Assembly (NCBI GenBank): GCA_902805735.1
Contig: CADCTW010000051.1
Coordinates: forward strand, 1-62,390
Reading direction: 5' to 3'
DNA length: 62,390 bases
Source of the DNA: an uncultured Gemmatimonadota bacterium
Lineage (GTDB): Bacteria > Gemmatimonadota > Gemmatimonadetes > Longimicrobiales > Longimicrobiaceae
Position 1 is the stretch's first letter, and each line of letters starts with the position of its first letter. Shown one piece after another: positions 41,996 through 50,579 of this stretch. The notes beneath the pieces are model-generated. The model was not told where the DNA came from. It ran no database searches and worked only from the letters and a program-made list of their open reading frames with translations. A program made the translations under genes and the position numbers.

Positions 41996-42124
41996 GAAAC
42001 GCCCCGCCGGGGGCTGAAGCCCCCGGCTGCAACTACGGGAAGCCCGCTGAAGCGGGCTCGGTCGCCGGACCCATGCGAGCCCGCTTCAGCGGGCTTCCCG
42101 TGGCTCCAGCGGGGGATTCATCCC
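41996..42124. repeat. intergenic repeat family 2, large palindrome
   Basis: A GGGGGCTGAAGCCCCC hairpin is followed by a long imperfect inverted repeat of about 34 bp whose core is GGGAAGCCCGCTGAAGCGGG. The facing arm ends in CCGTGGCTCCAGCGGGGGATT. It lies between the aminotransferase stop and the dehydrogenase start. Related sequence is at 37240-37335. Confidence 0.8.
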
Positions 42125-42164
42125 CACGCGGCGGCACCGGCGCTCGACCCTTTCTCCCGGAAGC

Positions 42165-42196
42165 TCTTCTCTGTGCCCTCTGTGTCTCTGTGTGAG
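42165..42196. repeat. intergenic repeat family 1, copy R3 (single arm)
   Basis: A CTCTGTGCCCTCTGTGTCTC arm ending in TGTGTGAG, the reverse complement of copy R1, 34 bases before the dehydrogenase start codon. There is no facing arm. Confidence 0.75.
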
Positions 42197-42229
42197 TCCA
42201 GCGGTTCTTCACCCGTCCAACACGATGCC

Positions 42230-43327
42230 GTGACCGACACCCTCGCGACCACGCAGAGCTACCCCATCGCGCGCCTGCGCGAGTTCTCCGCCCGCGTCTT
42301 CGAGGCGCTGGGCGTGCCGGAGGACGACGCCGCGCTCGCCGCCGAGGTGCTGGCCAGCGCCGACCTGCGGGGCATCGACACGCACGGCGTGGCCAGGCTC
42401 CCGCAGTACGAGCAGATGCTGGTGCAGGGGCGCATCAACCCCCGCCCGCGGATCAGCGTCGTCCGCCAGTCGCCCTCCACGGCCACGGTGGACGGCGACA
42501 ACGGCCTGGGGCTGGTGGTGGGCCCGCGCGCCAACCTGCTGGCCATGGAGAAGGCGGAGACGGTGGGCACCGGCTGGGTGGCCGTGCGCAACAGCAACCA
42601 CTTCGGCGCGGGGGCGTACTACGCGCTCCAGGGGCTGCCGCGCGAGCTGATCGTGCAGGCCATGACCAACTCTCCGCCGCAGGTGGCTCCCCTCTGGGGC
42701 GCGGAGAAGATGCTGGGGACCAACCCCCTCGCCATCGCCTTCCCCGCCCTGGAAGAGCCCCCCGTGGTGATCGACTTCACCGCCAGCGCCCTCGCCTTCG
42801 GCACGGTGGAGGACGCGGCGCGCCGCGGCGAACGGATTCCCGAGGGGTGCGCGATCGACCGTGAGGGCCGCATGACCACCGATCCGCGCGCGATGCTGGA
42901 CGGCGGGGCGCTCCTCCCGCTGGGCGGCGACCGGGAGCGGGGCGGGCACAAGGGATACTGCCTGGCGGCCATGGTGGACCTCCTTTCCGCGGCCCTTCCC
43001 GGCGCCAACTGGGGGCCCTTCCCGCCCCCCTTCCCCGCCCACCTCCCCGCGCCGTCGCGCTCCGTTGGCATGGGGGTGGGCCACCTGTTCGGCGCCTTCC
43101 AGATCTCGGCCTTCATCGATCCGTTGGAGTTCCGCCGCCAGGTGGACGACTGGGTGCGCACCCTGCGCTCCACCCGCCCCGCCGCGGGCACCTCCGGCCC
43201 CCTGATCCCCGGCGACCCCGGCCACCGCGCCGAAGCCCACCGCCTCGTGCACGGCGTTCCCCTCATCGAGCCCGTGGCCGAGGCCCTCCGCTCGCTGTCG
43301 CTGAGAACGGGCGTCCCCTTCGACTGA
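42230..43327 (+). CDS. Ldh2/MDH2-family NAD(P)-dependent 2-hydroxyacid dehydrogenase
   Basis: A 365-residue member of the malate/L-lactate dehydrogenase type 2 family, which oxidises 2-hydroxy acids or reduces 2-oxo and imino acids with NAD(P). Family landmarks are DLRGIDTHGVARLP, NSNHFGAGAYY, GTNPLAIAFPA and GGHKGYCLAAMVDLL. Next to a hydroxymandelate-synthase-like gene and an aminotransferase, it probably oxidises 4-hydroxymandelate to 4-hydroxyphenylglyoxylate. Known Hpg pathways use an unrelated FMN oxidase (Hmo) for this. The start is taken at GTG 42230, where similarity to the family begins; no strong ribosome site is visible. The nearby ATG at 42225 is in another frame and meets a stop after one codon. 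A role in general hydroxyacid metabolism is the alternative. Confidence 0.8.
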   Translation: MTDTLATTQSYPIARLREFSARVFEALGVPEDDAALAAEVLASADLRGIDTHGVARLPQYEQMLVQGRINPRPRISVVRQSPSTATVDGDNGLGLVVGPRANLLAMEKAETVGTGWVAVRNSNHFGAGAYYALQGLPRELIVQAMTNSPPQVAPLWGAEKMLGTNPLAIAFPALEEPPVVIDFTASALAFGTVEDAARRGERIPEGCAIDREGRMTTDPRAMLDGGALLPLGGDRERGGHKGYCLAAMVDLLSAALPGANWGPFPPPFPAHLPAPSRSVGMGVGHLFGAFQISAFIDPLEFRRQVDDWVRTLRSTRPAAGTSGPLIPGDPGHRAEAHRLVHGVPLIEPVAEALRSLSLRTGVPFD

Positions 43328-43334
43328 ACGGGCA

Positions 43335-43396
43335 CTCACACGGAGACACGGAGGCACAGAGATGAAGTTCTCTGTGCCTCCGTGTCTCGGTGTGAG
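43335..43396. repeat. intergenic repeat family 1, copy R4 (full palindrome)
   Basis: A nearly perfect inverted repeat of about 28-bp arms (43335-43362 with 43369-43396) built from CACACGGAGACACGGAGGCA and its complement. It starts seven bases after the dehydrogenase stop. It is the most complete copy in the window. Confidence 0.85.
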
Positions 43397-43461
43397 ATCG
43401 CTGTTGCCGATCCGTGCCGGGCGCATTACCCATGCGTAGGCACACTCTGCAAGGAGGCGTC

Positions 43462-45450
43462 GTGGAGCTGATACCCGAGCCGATCTCCCGGACCCTACGC
43501 ATCTTCGCGTTCGACCCCAGCCTGTCCGCGCAGTACGACACGGCGGGGATCGGCGAGATCACCATCGCCATCCCGTGGGAGAGCGACCTGCTGAAGGGGC
43601 CGGTGGGGGAGTACGTGGAGGTGGTCGACGTGGACCCGGCCAGCGGCGCCTTCTACAAGCCGGTGGACCTCAACGACCCGCGCCTGCTGGCCCAGGACGG
43701 CCTGGCGCCGTCGGAGAGCAACCCGCAGTTCCACCAGCAGATGGTCTACGCCGTCGCCATGACGACCATCAAGCACTTCGAGCAGGCGCTGGGGCGGGTG
43801 GCGCTCTGGTCGTCGCGGCTGGAGGAGGGGTTCCAGGAGCGGTTCGTACGCCGGCTGCGCATCTACCCGCACGCGCTGCGCGATCGCAACGCGTTCTACA
43901 GCCCGGAGAAGAAGGCGCTGCTGTTCGGCTACTTCCCGGTCAGCGTCAAGGACGCCAGCAACACCCCCGGGACGCTGGTGTTCACCTGCCTCTCGCACGA
44001 CATCGTGGCCCACGAGACCACGCACGCGCTGCTGGACGGGGTGCACCCGCGCTTCGACGAGCCGGTGAACGCCGACGTGCTGGCCTTCCACGAGGCGTTC
44101 GCGGACATCGTGGCCCTCTTCCAGCACTTCTCCTACCCCGGCGTGCTGCGCGACCAGATCGCCCGCACGCGCGGCAACCTGGCGAGCGAAAACCTGCTGG
44201 GGCAGCTCGCCCAGCAGTTCGGCAAGGCGTCGGGCCGCGGCAGGGCGCTGAGGGACGCGCTGGGGTGGACCAACCCCGAGACCGAGCGGTGGGAGCCCCA
44301 CCGGCCGGACGTGCGCGCGCTGGACCGCACGGGCGAGCCGCACGCGCGCGGCGCCATCCTGGTGGCGGCGGTGTTCGGCGCCTTCCTCAAGGTGTACAGC
44401 GCGCGCACGGCGGACCTGTACCGCATCGCCAGCGAGGGTACGGGCGTGCTGCGCGAGGGCGACATCCACCCGGACCTGGCCAACCGCCTGGCCGCCGAGG
44501 CGGCCCGCGCGGCGCAGCAGATGCTGCAGATGTGCATCCGCGCCATCGACTACTGCCCGCCGGTGGGGATCACTTTCGGCGACTACCTGCGCGCGCTGGT
44601 CACGGCCGACACCGACTTCAATCCCGAAGACGCGGGGGGATTCCGGCTGGCGCTGGTGGAAAGCTTCCGCCACTGGGGGATCCACCCGGAGGGGATGCGC
44701 AGCATGTCGCTGGAAGGGCTGCTCTGGCCCACCGGCGACGCGGCGCGAGAGGAGGCCGGGGTGGCGGGGGACGACGGCGACGTCCGCTCCCTGCTCACCG
44801 AGGCGCAGTCCGCCGACCCCGAGCCGGGGAGCAGGCAGCGCCGGCCCAAACGCGCCTCCAGCGTGGGGCAGCGGCTGCGCGGGTGGGACCTGGATACCGA
44901 CCGCTACGAGACGTGGGAGGGGGTGGAGCAGAACTCCAAGGTGCTGTGGGCCTGGCTCCACGGGAAGGGGCGCAGGCTGGCGCCGGCCTTCGGGCTGGTG
45001 CTGGCGGAGCACGATCCGCCCCCCACCGTGTTCCGGTCCGGCCCCGAGGCGAGCCGGGTGGCGGTCGAGGTGCACTCGGTGCGCACGGCCGTGCGCCGCA
45101 CCCCGCGCGGCTCGCCCACCACGGACCTGGTGGTGGAGCTCACCCAGCGCCGCCGCGGCTACTTCAGCGCCGCAAAGCAGGAGGCGATGGACAAGCTGCC
45201 CCCCGGCGCGGCGATGGAGAAGGAGGACTTCGTGTACCGCGCCGGGTGTACCATCATCATCAACCGCACCACCATGGAGGTGCGGCGGGTGATCCGCACC
45301 CCCGGCACCATCGTGGACGACCGCGAGCTGAAGCGCCTCCGCCAGTTCCTGCTGGGCGGGATGGAGCCGCCCAACGCGTTCGTTCCCGCCCGCGCGGCGA
45401 TGGACAATCCCGAGCCGTTCGCCCTCCTCCACGGCGGCGAGGAGTACTGA
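43462..45450 (+). CDS. HExxH zinc metalloprotease-like protein
   Basis: A 662-residue protein with a zinc-protease motif AHETTH (His184-Glu185-His188) followed 23 residues later by FHEAFADI (Glu211), the arrangement of gluzincin peptidases. No signal peptide or membrane segment is evident, so it is probably cytoplasmic. The C-terminal ~200 residues form a separate, basic region I do not recognise. The start is the GTG at 43462, chosen because AAGGAGG sits four bases upstream; an in-frame ATG at 43432 has no such site. The stop is two bases before the next ATG, so this gene and the MBL hydrolase form a coupled pair. Target unknown. The pairing suggests a dedicated two-component system, not NRPS chemistry. 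Confidence 0.65.
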   Translation: MELIPEPISRTLRIFAFDPSLSAQYDTAGIGEITIAIPWESDLLKGPVGEYVEVVDVDPASGAFYKPVDLNDPRLLAQDGLAPSESNPQFHQQMVYAVAMTTIKHFEQALGRVALWSSRLEEGFQERFVRRLRIYPHALRDRNAFYSPEKKALLFGYFPVSVKDASNTPGTLVFTCLSHDIVAHETTHALLDGVHPRFDEPVNADVLAFHEAFADIVALFQHFSYPGVLRDQIARTRGNLASENLLGQLAQQFGKASGRGRALRDALGWTNPETERWEPHRPDVRALDRTGEPHARGAILVAAVFGAFLKVYSARTADLYRIASEGTGVLREGDIHPDLANRLAAEAARAAQQMLQMCIRAIDYCPPVGITFGDYLRALVTADTDFNPEDAGGFRLALVESFRHWGIHPEGMRSMSLEGLLWPTGDAAREEAGVAGDDGDVRSLLTEAQSADPEPGSRQRRPKRASSVGQRLRGWDLDTDRYETWEGVEQNSKVLWAWLHGKGRRLAPAFGLVLAEHDPPPTVFRSGPEASRVAVEVHSVRTAVRRTPRGSPTTDLVVELTQRRRGYFSAAKQEAMDKLPPGAAMEKEDFVYRAGCTIIINRTTMEVRRVIRTPGTIVDDRELKRLRQFLLGGMEPPNAFVPARAAMDNPEPFALLHGGEEY

Positions 45451-45452
45451 CC

Positions 45453-47000
45453 ATGAGCGAGACCGAGACCGTCGGCGCGCGCCTGCAGCCCCCGGCCGGA
45501 GGCGCCACCGTGCGCATGTACCGCACGGGCCACGGCGACTGCTTCCTGCTGGCCTTCCCGGGCGAGACCGGGCCGGTGTACGTGCTGATCGACTGCGGCT
45601 ACAAGCCGGGGTCGCCCCGGTTCATCGACACCTCCGCCCGCGAGATCACGGCCAGCATCCGCCAGGCCACGGGCGGGCACATCCACGTGGCCGTGATCAC
45701 GCACGAGCACCAGGACCACGTCAACGGCATCACCGACGAGAACTTCGCGGGGATCACCATCGGCGAGACGTGGCTGGCGTGGACCGAGGACCGCAACGAC
45801 CCCATCGCCAACCGGCTGCGCACGCAGTTCGACGACCAGCTCCTGGGGCTGCTCGCCGCCCGCGAGCGCCTGGCCGCCGACGAGGTGAGGGCCGGCAACA
45901 TCGACCGCTACCTCGCCGCCGAGATCGGCGGCGGCGACGACGACTTCGCGGACGACGGGGGTTTCGCGGGGCTGCTGGCGGCCGCGAAGAGCGACCCCGC
46001 CCAGTCCAGGAACAAGCAGTCGATGAAGCTGCTCAGGGAACGGGCGGAGAACGGGGTGAAGTTCATCCGCCCCCACGAGGAGATCATGGCGCTTCCGGGG
46101 GCGCCGGACGTGCGCGTGTTCGCGCTGGGCCCCCCGCGCGACGAGGAGCGGCTGGAAGACCTGGATCCCGTGGGCGACGAGGAGTTCCACGGGCTGGCGC
46201 TCTCCTCGTCATCGGCCGGCAACTACTTCGCGGCGGCGGTGTGCGGGGAGGATGCGCACGGGGTGCCGCCGTTCGCGGGGCGCTACGCGGTGCCGCTGGC
46301 CTCGGCGGCGGAGCACGCCGGCTTCGGCGAGCACTTCAGGCTGCACTACGGGGTGGAAGGCGATGCCGACGGGTTCGACCCGGCCACCGGGCGGCGCGGC
46401 GACAAGGAGGCGGCGGACAACGCGGCGTGGCGGCGCATCGACCACGAGTGGCTCTACTCCGCCGAACGGCTGGCGCTGCACATGAGCAGCCAGACCAACA
46501 ACGCCAGCCTGGTGCTCGCCTTCGAGCTGGGGAAGGGCGGCAAGGTGCTGCTGTTCGCGGCCGATGCGCAGCGCGGCAACTGGGTGTCGTGGGGGAGCAA
46601 GGAGTGGAAGGACGGTGCCGGCACGGTCTCGGCGCGGGAGCTGCTCGCGCGCACGGTGCTCTACAAAGTCGGGCACCACGGCAGCCACAACGCCACCCTC
46701 AACGGCGTCCCCGCCAGCGAGCACCCCTCCCTCGGCTGGATGGGGCACGGCGAGCACGGCCGCGAGTTCACGGCCATGATCACCGCCGTGCGCGCCTGGG
46801 CCGAGACGCAGAACGGCTGGGACCATCCCCTCAAGGCCATCAAGGACGCGCTGCTCAAGAAAGCCTCCGGCCGCGTCTTCCAGACCGACACCCCGGTCCC
46901 CGCGGACCCGCCCGCGGGCGCCTCGGCGGCGGAGTGGAAGCGCTTCCGGGAGCGGGTGCGGGAGGACCGGCTGTACTTCGACTACGACATCGACGGATGA
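45453..47000 (+). CDS. MBL-fold metallohydrolase (ComEC-like beta-lactamase fold)
   Basis: A 515-residue metallo-beta-lactamase-fold protein. The metal motif THEHQDH (His84, His86, Asp88, His89) and a later GHHGSHN are typical of the ComEC/Rec2-type hydrolase branch, which includes nucleic-acid hydrolases. It carries no transmembrane segments, so it is the soluble form. An insert of roughly 200 residues, rich in acidic residues (GGGDDDFADD), separates the first motif from the later ones. It is translated immediately after the metalloprotease (two-base gap). Function is not established; nuclease or phosphodiesterase activity is the family expectation. Confidence 0.75.
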   Translation: MSETETVGARLQPPAGGATVRMYRTGHGDCFLLAFPGETGPVYVLIDCGYKPGSPRFIDTSAREITASIRQATGGHIHVAVITHEHQDHVNGITDENFAGITIGETWLAWTEDRNDPIANRLRTQFDDQLLGLLAARERLAADEVRAGNIDRYLAAEIGGGDDDFADDGGFAGLLAAAKSDPAQSRNKQSMKLLRERAENGVKFIRPHEEIMALPGAPDVRVFALGPPRDEERLEDLDPVGDEEFHGLALSSSSAGNYFAAAVCGEDAHGVPPFAGRYAVPLASAAEHAGFGEHFRLHYGVEGDADGFDPATGRRGDKEAADNAAWRRIDHEWLYSAERLALHMSSQTNNASLVLAFELGKGGKVLLFAADAQRGNWVSWGSKEWKDGAGTVSARELLARTVLYKVGHHGSHNATLNGVPASEHPSLGWMGHGEHGREFTAMITAVRAWAETQNGWDHPLKAIKDALLKKASGRVFQTDTPVPADPPAGASAAEWKRFRERVREDRLYFDYDIDG

Positions 47001-47009
47001 ACGGCGGGG

Positions 47010-47072
47010 TCACACAGAGGCACAGAGGCACGGAGATGACTTCGTCTCCGTGCCTCTGTATCTCAGTGCGAG
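47010..47072. repeat. intergenic repeat family 1, copy R5 (palindrome)
   Basis: Inverted repeat with arms CACAGAGGCACAGAGGCACGG / CCGTGCCTCTGTATCTC around a short TGACTTCG loop. It lies between the convergent MBL and ankyrin genes. Its right arm supplies the last three codons and stop of the ankyrin gene. Position suggests a bidirectional terminator. Confidence 0.8.
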
Positions 47073-47743
47073 ACGACGGCGGCGCGCAGGGCGGAGGCCG
47101 CTTCCGTGTGGCCGCTCTCCTCGGCCATCTGCGCCGGGACGCGGCCGTCGTCGCTGCGGGCGGCGGGGTCGGCGCCGTGGCGGAGCAGGAACTCCACCAG
47201 GCGCGCCTCGCCGTGGGCCGCGGCCTGGTGCAGGGGGGTCCACCCCCCCTCCTGGGCCACGTTCAGCTCCGCCCCGGCCTCCACCAGCGCGGTCACCATC
47301 TCCAGCCCGCGCGCCTCGTCGCGGAAGGCAGCGGCGCTGTGGATGGGGCGCACCTTCATGGAGTTCTGCGCCGTCACGTTCACCTCGGCCCCGCGCTCCA
47401 GCAGCAGCCGCATGACCGCGGTCTGGCCGAAGAAGACGGAGAGGTGGAGCGCCGTGAAGCCGTCCGGCGAGAAGGCGCGCGCACCCTCGGGATCGGCCGC
47501 CAGCGCCGCCTCCACCTTGCCGGCGTCGCCCACCACCGCCGCCTCGAACAGGGTGAGCGGGGCGCCCTCGTCCGCCAGCGCCCGGGCTACCGCCGCGTTG
47601 CCGCCGTACGCCGCCGCCAGCACGGCCGAGTGCCCCTGCGGGGTGCGGGCCGAGGCGAGCGACGGATCGGCCCGCACCAGCTTGCGGACGAGTGCCTCGT
47701 CTCCCGCGCCGACCGCCGCCCAGAAGTCGTCAATCGTGCTCAT
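47063..47743 (-). CDS. ankyrin-repeat protein
   Basis: A 226-residue protein made almost entirely of ankyrin repeats: NGxTPLHxAA-like units are visible as GHSAVLAAAYGG, GFTALHLSVFFG, RPIHSAAAF and GGWTPLHQAAAHG, with helices ending in LLERGAEVN and LLRHGADP. No signal peptide or membrane segment. Ankyrin stacks mediate protein-protein contacts; the partner is unknown. The start is ATG 47743 with GGGGAGAG just upstream. It begins 32 bases after the ADOP permease on the same strand and is probably co-transcribed. Its stop codon lies inside a family 1 repeat, so the last residues come from the repeat. Confidence 0.85.
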   Translation of the reverse strand: MSTIDDFWAAVGAGDEALVRKLVRADPSLASARTPQGHSAVLAAAYGGNAAVARALADEGAPLTLFEAAVVGDAGKVEAALAADPEGARAFSPDGFTALHLSVFFGQTAVMRLLLERGAEVNVTAQNSMKVRPIHSAAAFRDEARGLEMVTALVEAGAELNVAQEGGWTPLHQAAAHGEARLVEFLLRHGADPAARSDDGRVPAQMAEESGHTEAASALRAAVVSH

Positions 47744-47775
47744 CCCGCTCTCCCCTCGTGCTGGAAGGTTGGCCG

Positions 47776-50160
47776 TCACTCGTACCGGAGCGCCTCGACC
47801 GGCTCCACGCGGGCGGCGCGCCGGGCGGGAAGATAGCTCGCAAGTGCCGCCACGAAAAGAAGCATCATGGACGCGCCCAGGTAGCTCACCCAGTCCAGCA
47901 GCCCCACGCCGAAGAGCAGGCTGGAGAGGATGCGCCCCGCCACCACCGCCCCCACCGCCCCCAGCGCCACCCCCACCAGCGAGAGGAACAGCCCCTTCCC
48001 CAGGAGGAGGCGGAGGATGTCGCCGTTGGCCGCGCCCAGCGCCATGCGGATGCCGATCTCGCGGGTGCGCTGCGCGGCCATGTACGACACCACGCCGTAC
48101 AGCCCCACCATGGAGAGGACCAGCGCCAGCCCCGCGAACGACGCCAGGAGAACCGAGCGGAAGCGCGGCTGGGCCAGCGAGTCGCCCACCAGCGACTGCA
48201 TGGTGCGGAACTCGGACATGGGCTGGTCCGGGTCCACTCCGTGGATGGCGCGGCGCACCGCGCCCGAGAGCGAGAGCGGATCCACCGACGTGTGCACCAC
48301 CAGGTTGTACGTCAGCAGCGGCGTCTGCTCCACGGGAAAGTACGCCTCGCGGAAGGGCTCCGCGTCCAGCGACAGGTGGCGGATGTCGCCCACCACCCCC
48401 ACCACCTCGGCCACCGTGGGAGTGGCCGCGAAGTCGAAGGTGAAGGAGCGGCCCACCGGGTCCACGCCGGGGAAGAAAGCCCTGGCCATGCTCTCGTTGA
48501 TCACCACCACCCGCTTGCCGTCCGCCCGGTCCGTGGGCGCGAGCTGGCGCCCCCTCACCAGCGGAACGCCCAGGGTGCTGAGGAACCCCGGCGTCACCGA
48601 GCGGATGTCGATGACCAGCGAGTCGCCCCCCGGGGTCACGGCGGTGAACGGGGTGGGGTTGTCCTGCCGCGTCATGGGAAGCTCGGTGGTCACCCCGGCC
48701 GAACGGACGCCCGGGAGCTGCTCCACCGACTCCACCACGTCGCGCCAGAAGCCGGACCGCTTGGGGCCGTCGTTGTAGCGGATGGCGGGGATGGTCATGC
48801 GCGTGACCAGCAGGTCGTCGGTGCGGAAGCCGGGACGCACCGAGTTCAGTTCCGAGAGGCTGCGCACCAGGAGCCCCGCGCTCACCAGGAGCACCAGGGT
48901 AAGCGCCACCTGCCCCACCACCAGCACGCTCCGGAAGCGGCCGGAGCGGGTGGCGCCGCGCGCGCCGTCCTTGAGCCTCGCGCTCAGCTCCGCCCGCGAG
49001 GCGCGCAGCGCCGGCTGCAGGCCGAAGAGGAGCCCCGTGGCCAGCGAGGCCGCCAGGGCGAAGAGGAGGACGCCGCCGTCGATCCCCACCGTCTGGATCC
49101 GCGGGATGGACGGGGGGGCCAGCGACTTCACCATCTCGACCCCGGCCACGGCCAGCGCGCACCCCGCCAGCCCTCCCGCCAGCGCCAGCACCAGGCTCTC
49201 GGTGAGCAGCAGCCGCCAGATGCGCCCGCGCGAGGCGCCCAGCGCCATGTGCACGGCGAACTCGGAGCCCCGCGCCAGGGTGCGCGAGAGGACCAGGCTG
49301 GCCACGTTGACGCAGGCGATCAGCAGCACCGCCACCACGGCCGCGAAGAGGACGTAGAGCGCCAGCCGGTACGGCCCCAGCACCTGGTCGCGCAGGGGAG
49401 TCAGGTGGATCTTCCACCCCCGGTTGGCGGCCGGGTACTCGGCCTCCAGCCGCCGGGCGGCGGCGCTCATCTCGGTCTGCGCGCCGGCCAGCGTCACCCC
49501 CTCGCGCAGGCGCCCCACCATCTGCACCATGCGCACGCGGCGGAGGGTGGGGTAGTTGAGCTGCATGGGCGCCCACACCTCCGTCTTCCCGAACAGGGCG
49601 GCACCGTCGGGCGCGATCCCCACCACCGTCTGCGCGATCCCGTTCAGCATCACCGTGCGCCCCACCAGCGACGGGTCGGCGCCGAAGCGGTTCCGCCACA
49701 GGGTCTCGGCGAGCATCACCACCTTGGGCCCGCCCGGCGCCTCCTCCGCGCGGGTGAACTCCCGCCCCAGCACGGGCGTCAGCCCCAGCGCGGCCAGGAG
49801 CCCCGCCGAAGCCAGGCGCCCGTCCAGCATCTCGGGGCGGTCGCCGCCGGTCAGGTTGTAGGGGGGCGAAAAGGTGGTGGTGGCCGCCAGCACCTCCCAC
49901 GAGGTGGAACGGTCGCGGTAGTCGTGGAAGTCCGGAGGCGAGCTCCCCTCGCCCTCGCCCTGCTCCCACGAGCCGCTCATCCACACCAGGCGGTCGGGCT
50001 CCGGAAAGGGGAGCGGGGCCAGCAGGGCGCCGCGGATCACGCTGAAGAGCGCCGTGGTGGCGCCGATCCCCAGCGCCAGCGTGAGCACGGCCACGGTGGT
50101 GAACCCCGGGCGGCGGAGGTAGCTGCGAATGGCGCGGCGGACATCCCAGAGGAAATCCAT
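47776..50160 (-). CDS. ADOP-type ABC permease (MacB/FtsX-like, duplicated)
   Basis: A 794-residue inner-membrane protein with the layout of acidobacterial duplicated orphan permeases. There is an N-terminal segment (RRPGFTTVAVLTLALGIGA), a periplasmic MacB-like domain, a three-helix FtsX block (~residues 255-385), a second periplasmic domain and a second FtsX block near the C terminus (RTREIGIRMALGA). No ATPase gene adjoins it, as is usual for this family. The start is ATG 50160, preceded by GAGAG. Members are suspected efflux or envelope proteins; the substrate is unknown. Downstream on the same strand is the ankyrin gene. Confidence 0.85.
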   Translation of the reverse strand: MDFLWDVRRAIRSYLRRPGFTTVAVLTLALGIGATTALFSVIRGALLAPLPFPEPDRLVWMSGSWEQGEGEGSSPPDFHDYRDRSTSWEVLAATTTFSPPYNLTGGDRPEMLDGRLASAGLLAALGLTPVLGREFTRAEEAPGGPKVVMLAETLWRNRFGADPSLVGRTVMLNGIAQTVVGIAPDGAALFGKTEVWAPMQLNYPTLRRVRMVQMVGRLREGVTLAGAQTEMSAAARRLEAEYPAANRGWKIHLTPLRDQVLGPYRLALYVLFAAVVAVLLIACVNVASLVLSRTLARGSEFAVHMALGASRGRIWRLLLTESLVLALAGGLAGCALAVAGVEMVKSLAPPSIPRIQTVGIDGGVLLFALAASLATGLLFGLQPALRASRAELSARLKDGARGATRSGRFRSVLVVGQVALTLVLLVSAGLLVRSLSELNSVRPGFRTDDLLVTRMTIPAIRYNDGPKRSGFWRDVVESVEQLPGVRSAGVTTELPMTRQDNPTPFTAVTPGGDSLVIDIRSVTPGFLSTLGVPLVRGRQLAPTDRADGKRVVVINESMARAFFPGVDPVGRSFTFDFAATPTVAEVVGVVGDIRHLSLDAEPFREAYFPVEQTPLLTYNLVVHTSVDPLSLSGAVRRAIHGVDPDQPMSEFRTMQSLVGDSLAQPRFRSVLLASFAGLALVLSMVGLYGVVSYMAAQRTREIGIRMALGAANGDILRLLLGKGLFLSLVGVALGAVGAVVAGRILSSLLFGVGLLDWVSYLGASMMLLFVAALASYLPARRAARVEPVEALRYE

Positions 50161-50579
50161 GGGCACTCTCGGGAAGGGGCGAAAGGGGCGCGGCCGGGCC
50201 GCGTTGCGCACTCCAGCGGGGCGCGCGTCCCCGCGGATCACGATCGGGAGTCACTCGCGGGGAGCGGCGGGGCGCCCCTCCGGGTTCACGCCGCGCCGCT
50301 CGCGCGGGAGCTGCTTGCCCGCGGACGTGGCGCAGCGGGAGCGTGCCGCGCGACCTGCCTCGCGATCCAGGTGGACGCGGGCGCGAACGACGGTGTCCCC
50401 GCGTATAGGAATCCATGTTCTCGGCTGCACAAACCGGGTTTACAGCAACCGCCACGGGATGCGGGGGAGCGGAAGACGGGCGCGCCGCCCGCGATTCCGC
50501 CGCCCGTCCGGATCGAGCCGGTGCCGGTCCCCCTCGTCACGTGGCATTGCGCCGCGACGAGGGAACCGGCGGTCCCGGC
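50161..50579. other. intergenic region, no gene seen
   Basis: About 420 bases between the ADOP start and the stop of the second ABC permease. The only promoter-like pair on the minus strand is TTGTGC with TATACG at a long 19-base spacing (near 50405-50440), which I do not regard as secure. No repeat of either family and no small gene are supported here. Confidence 0.5.

Noticed and set aside
43414..43461. Earlier starts for the metalloprotease gene (43414 or ATG 43432)
   Set aside because: The clear AAGGAGG lies downstream of both and points to the GTG at 43462.
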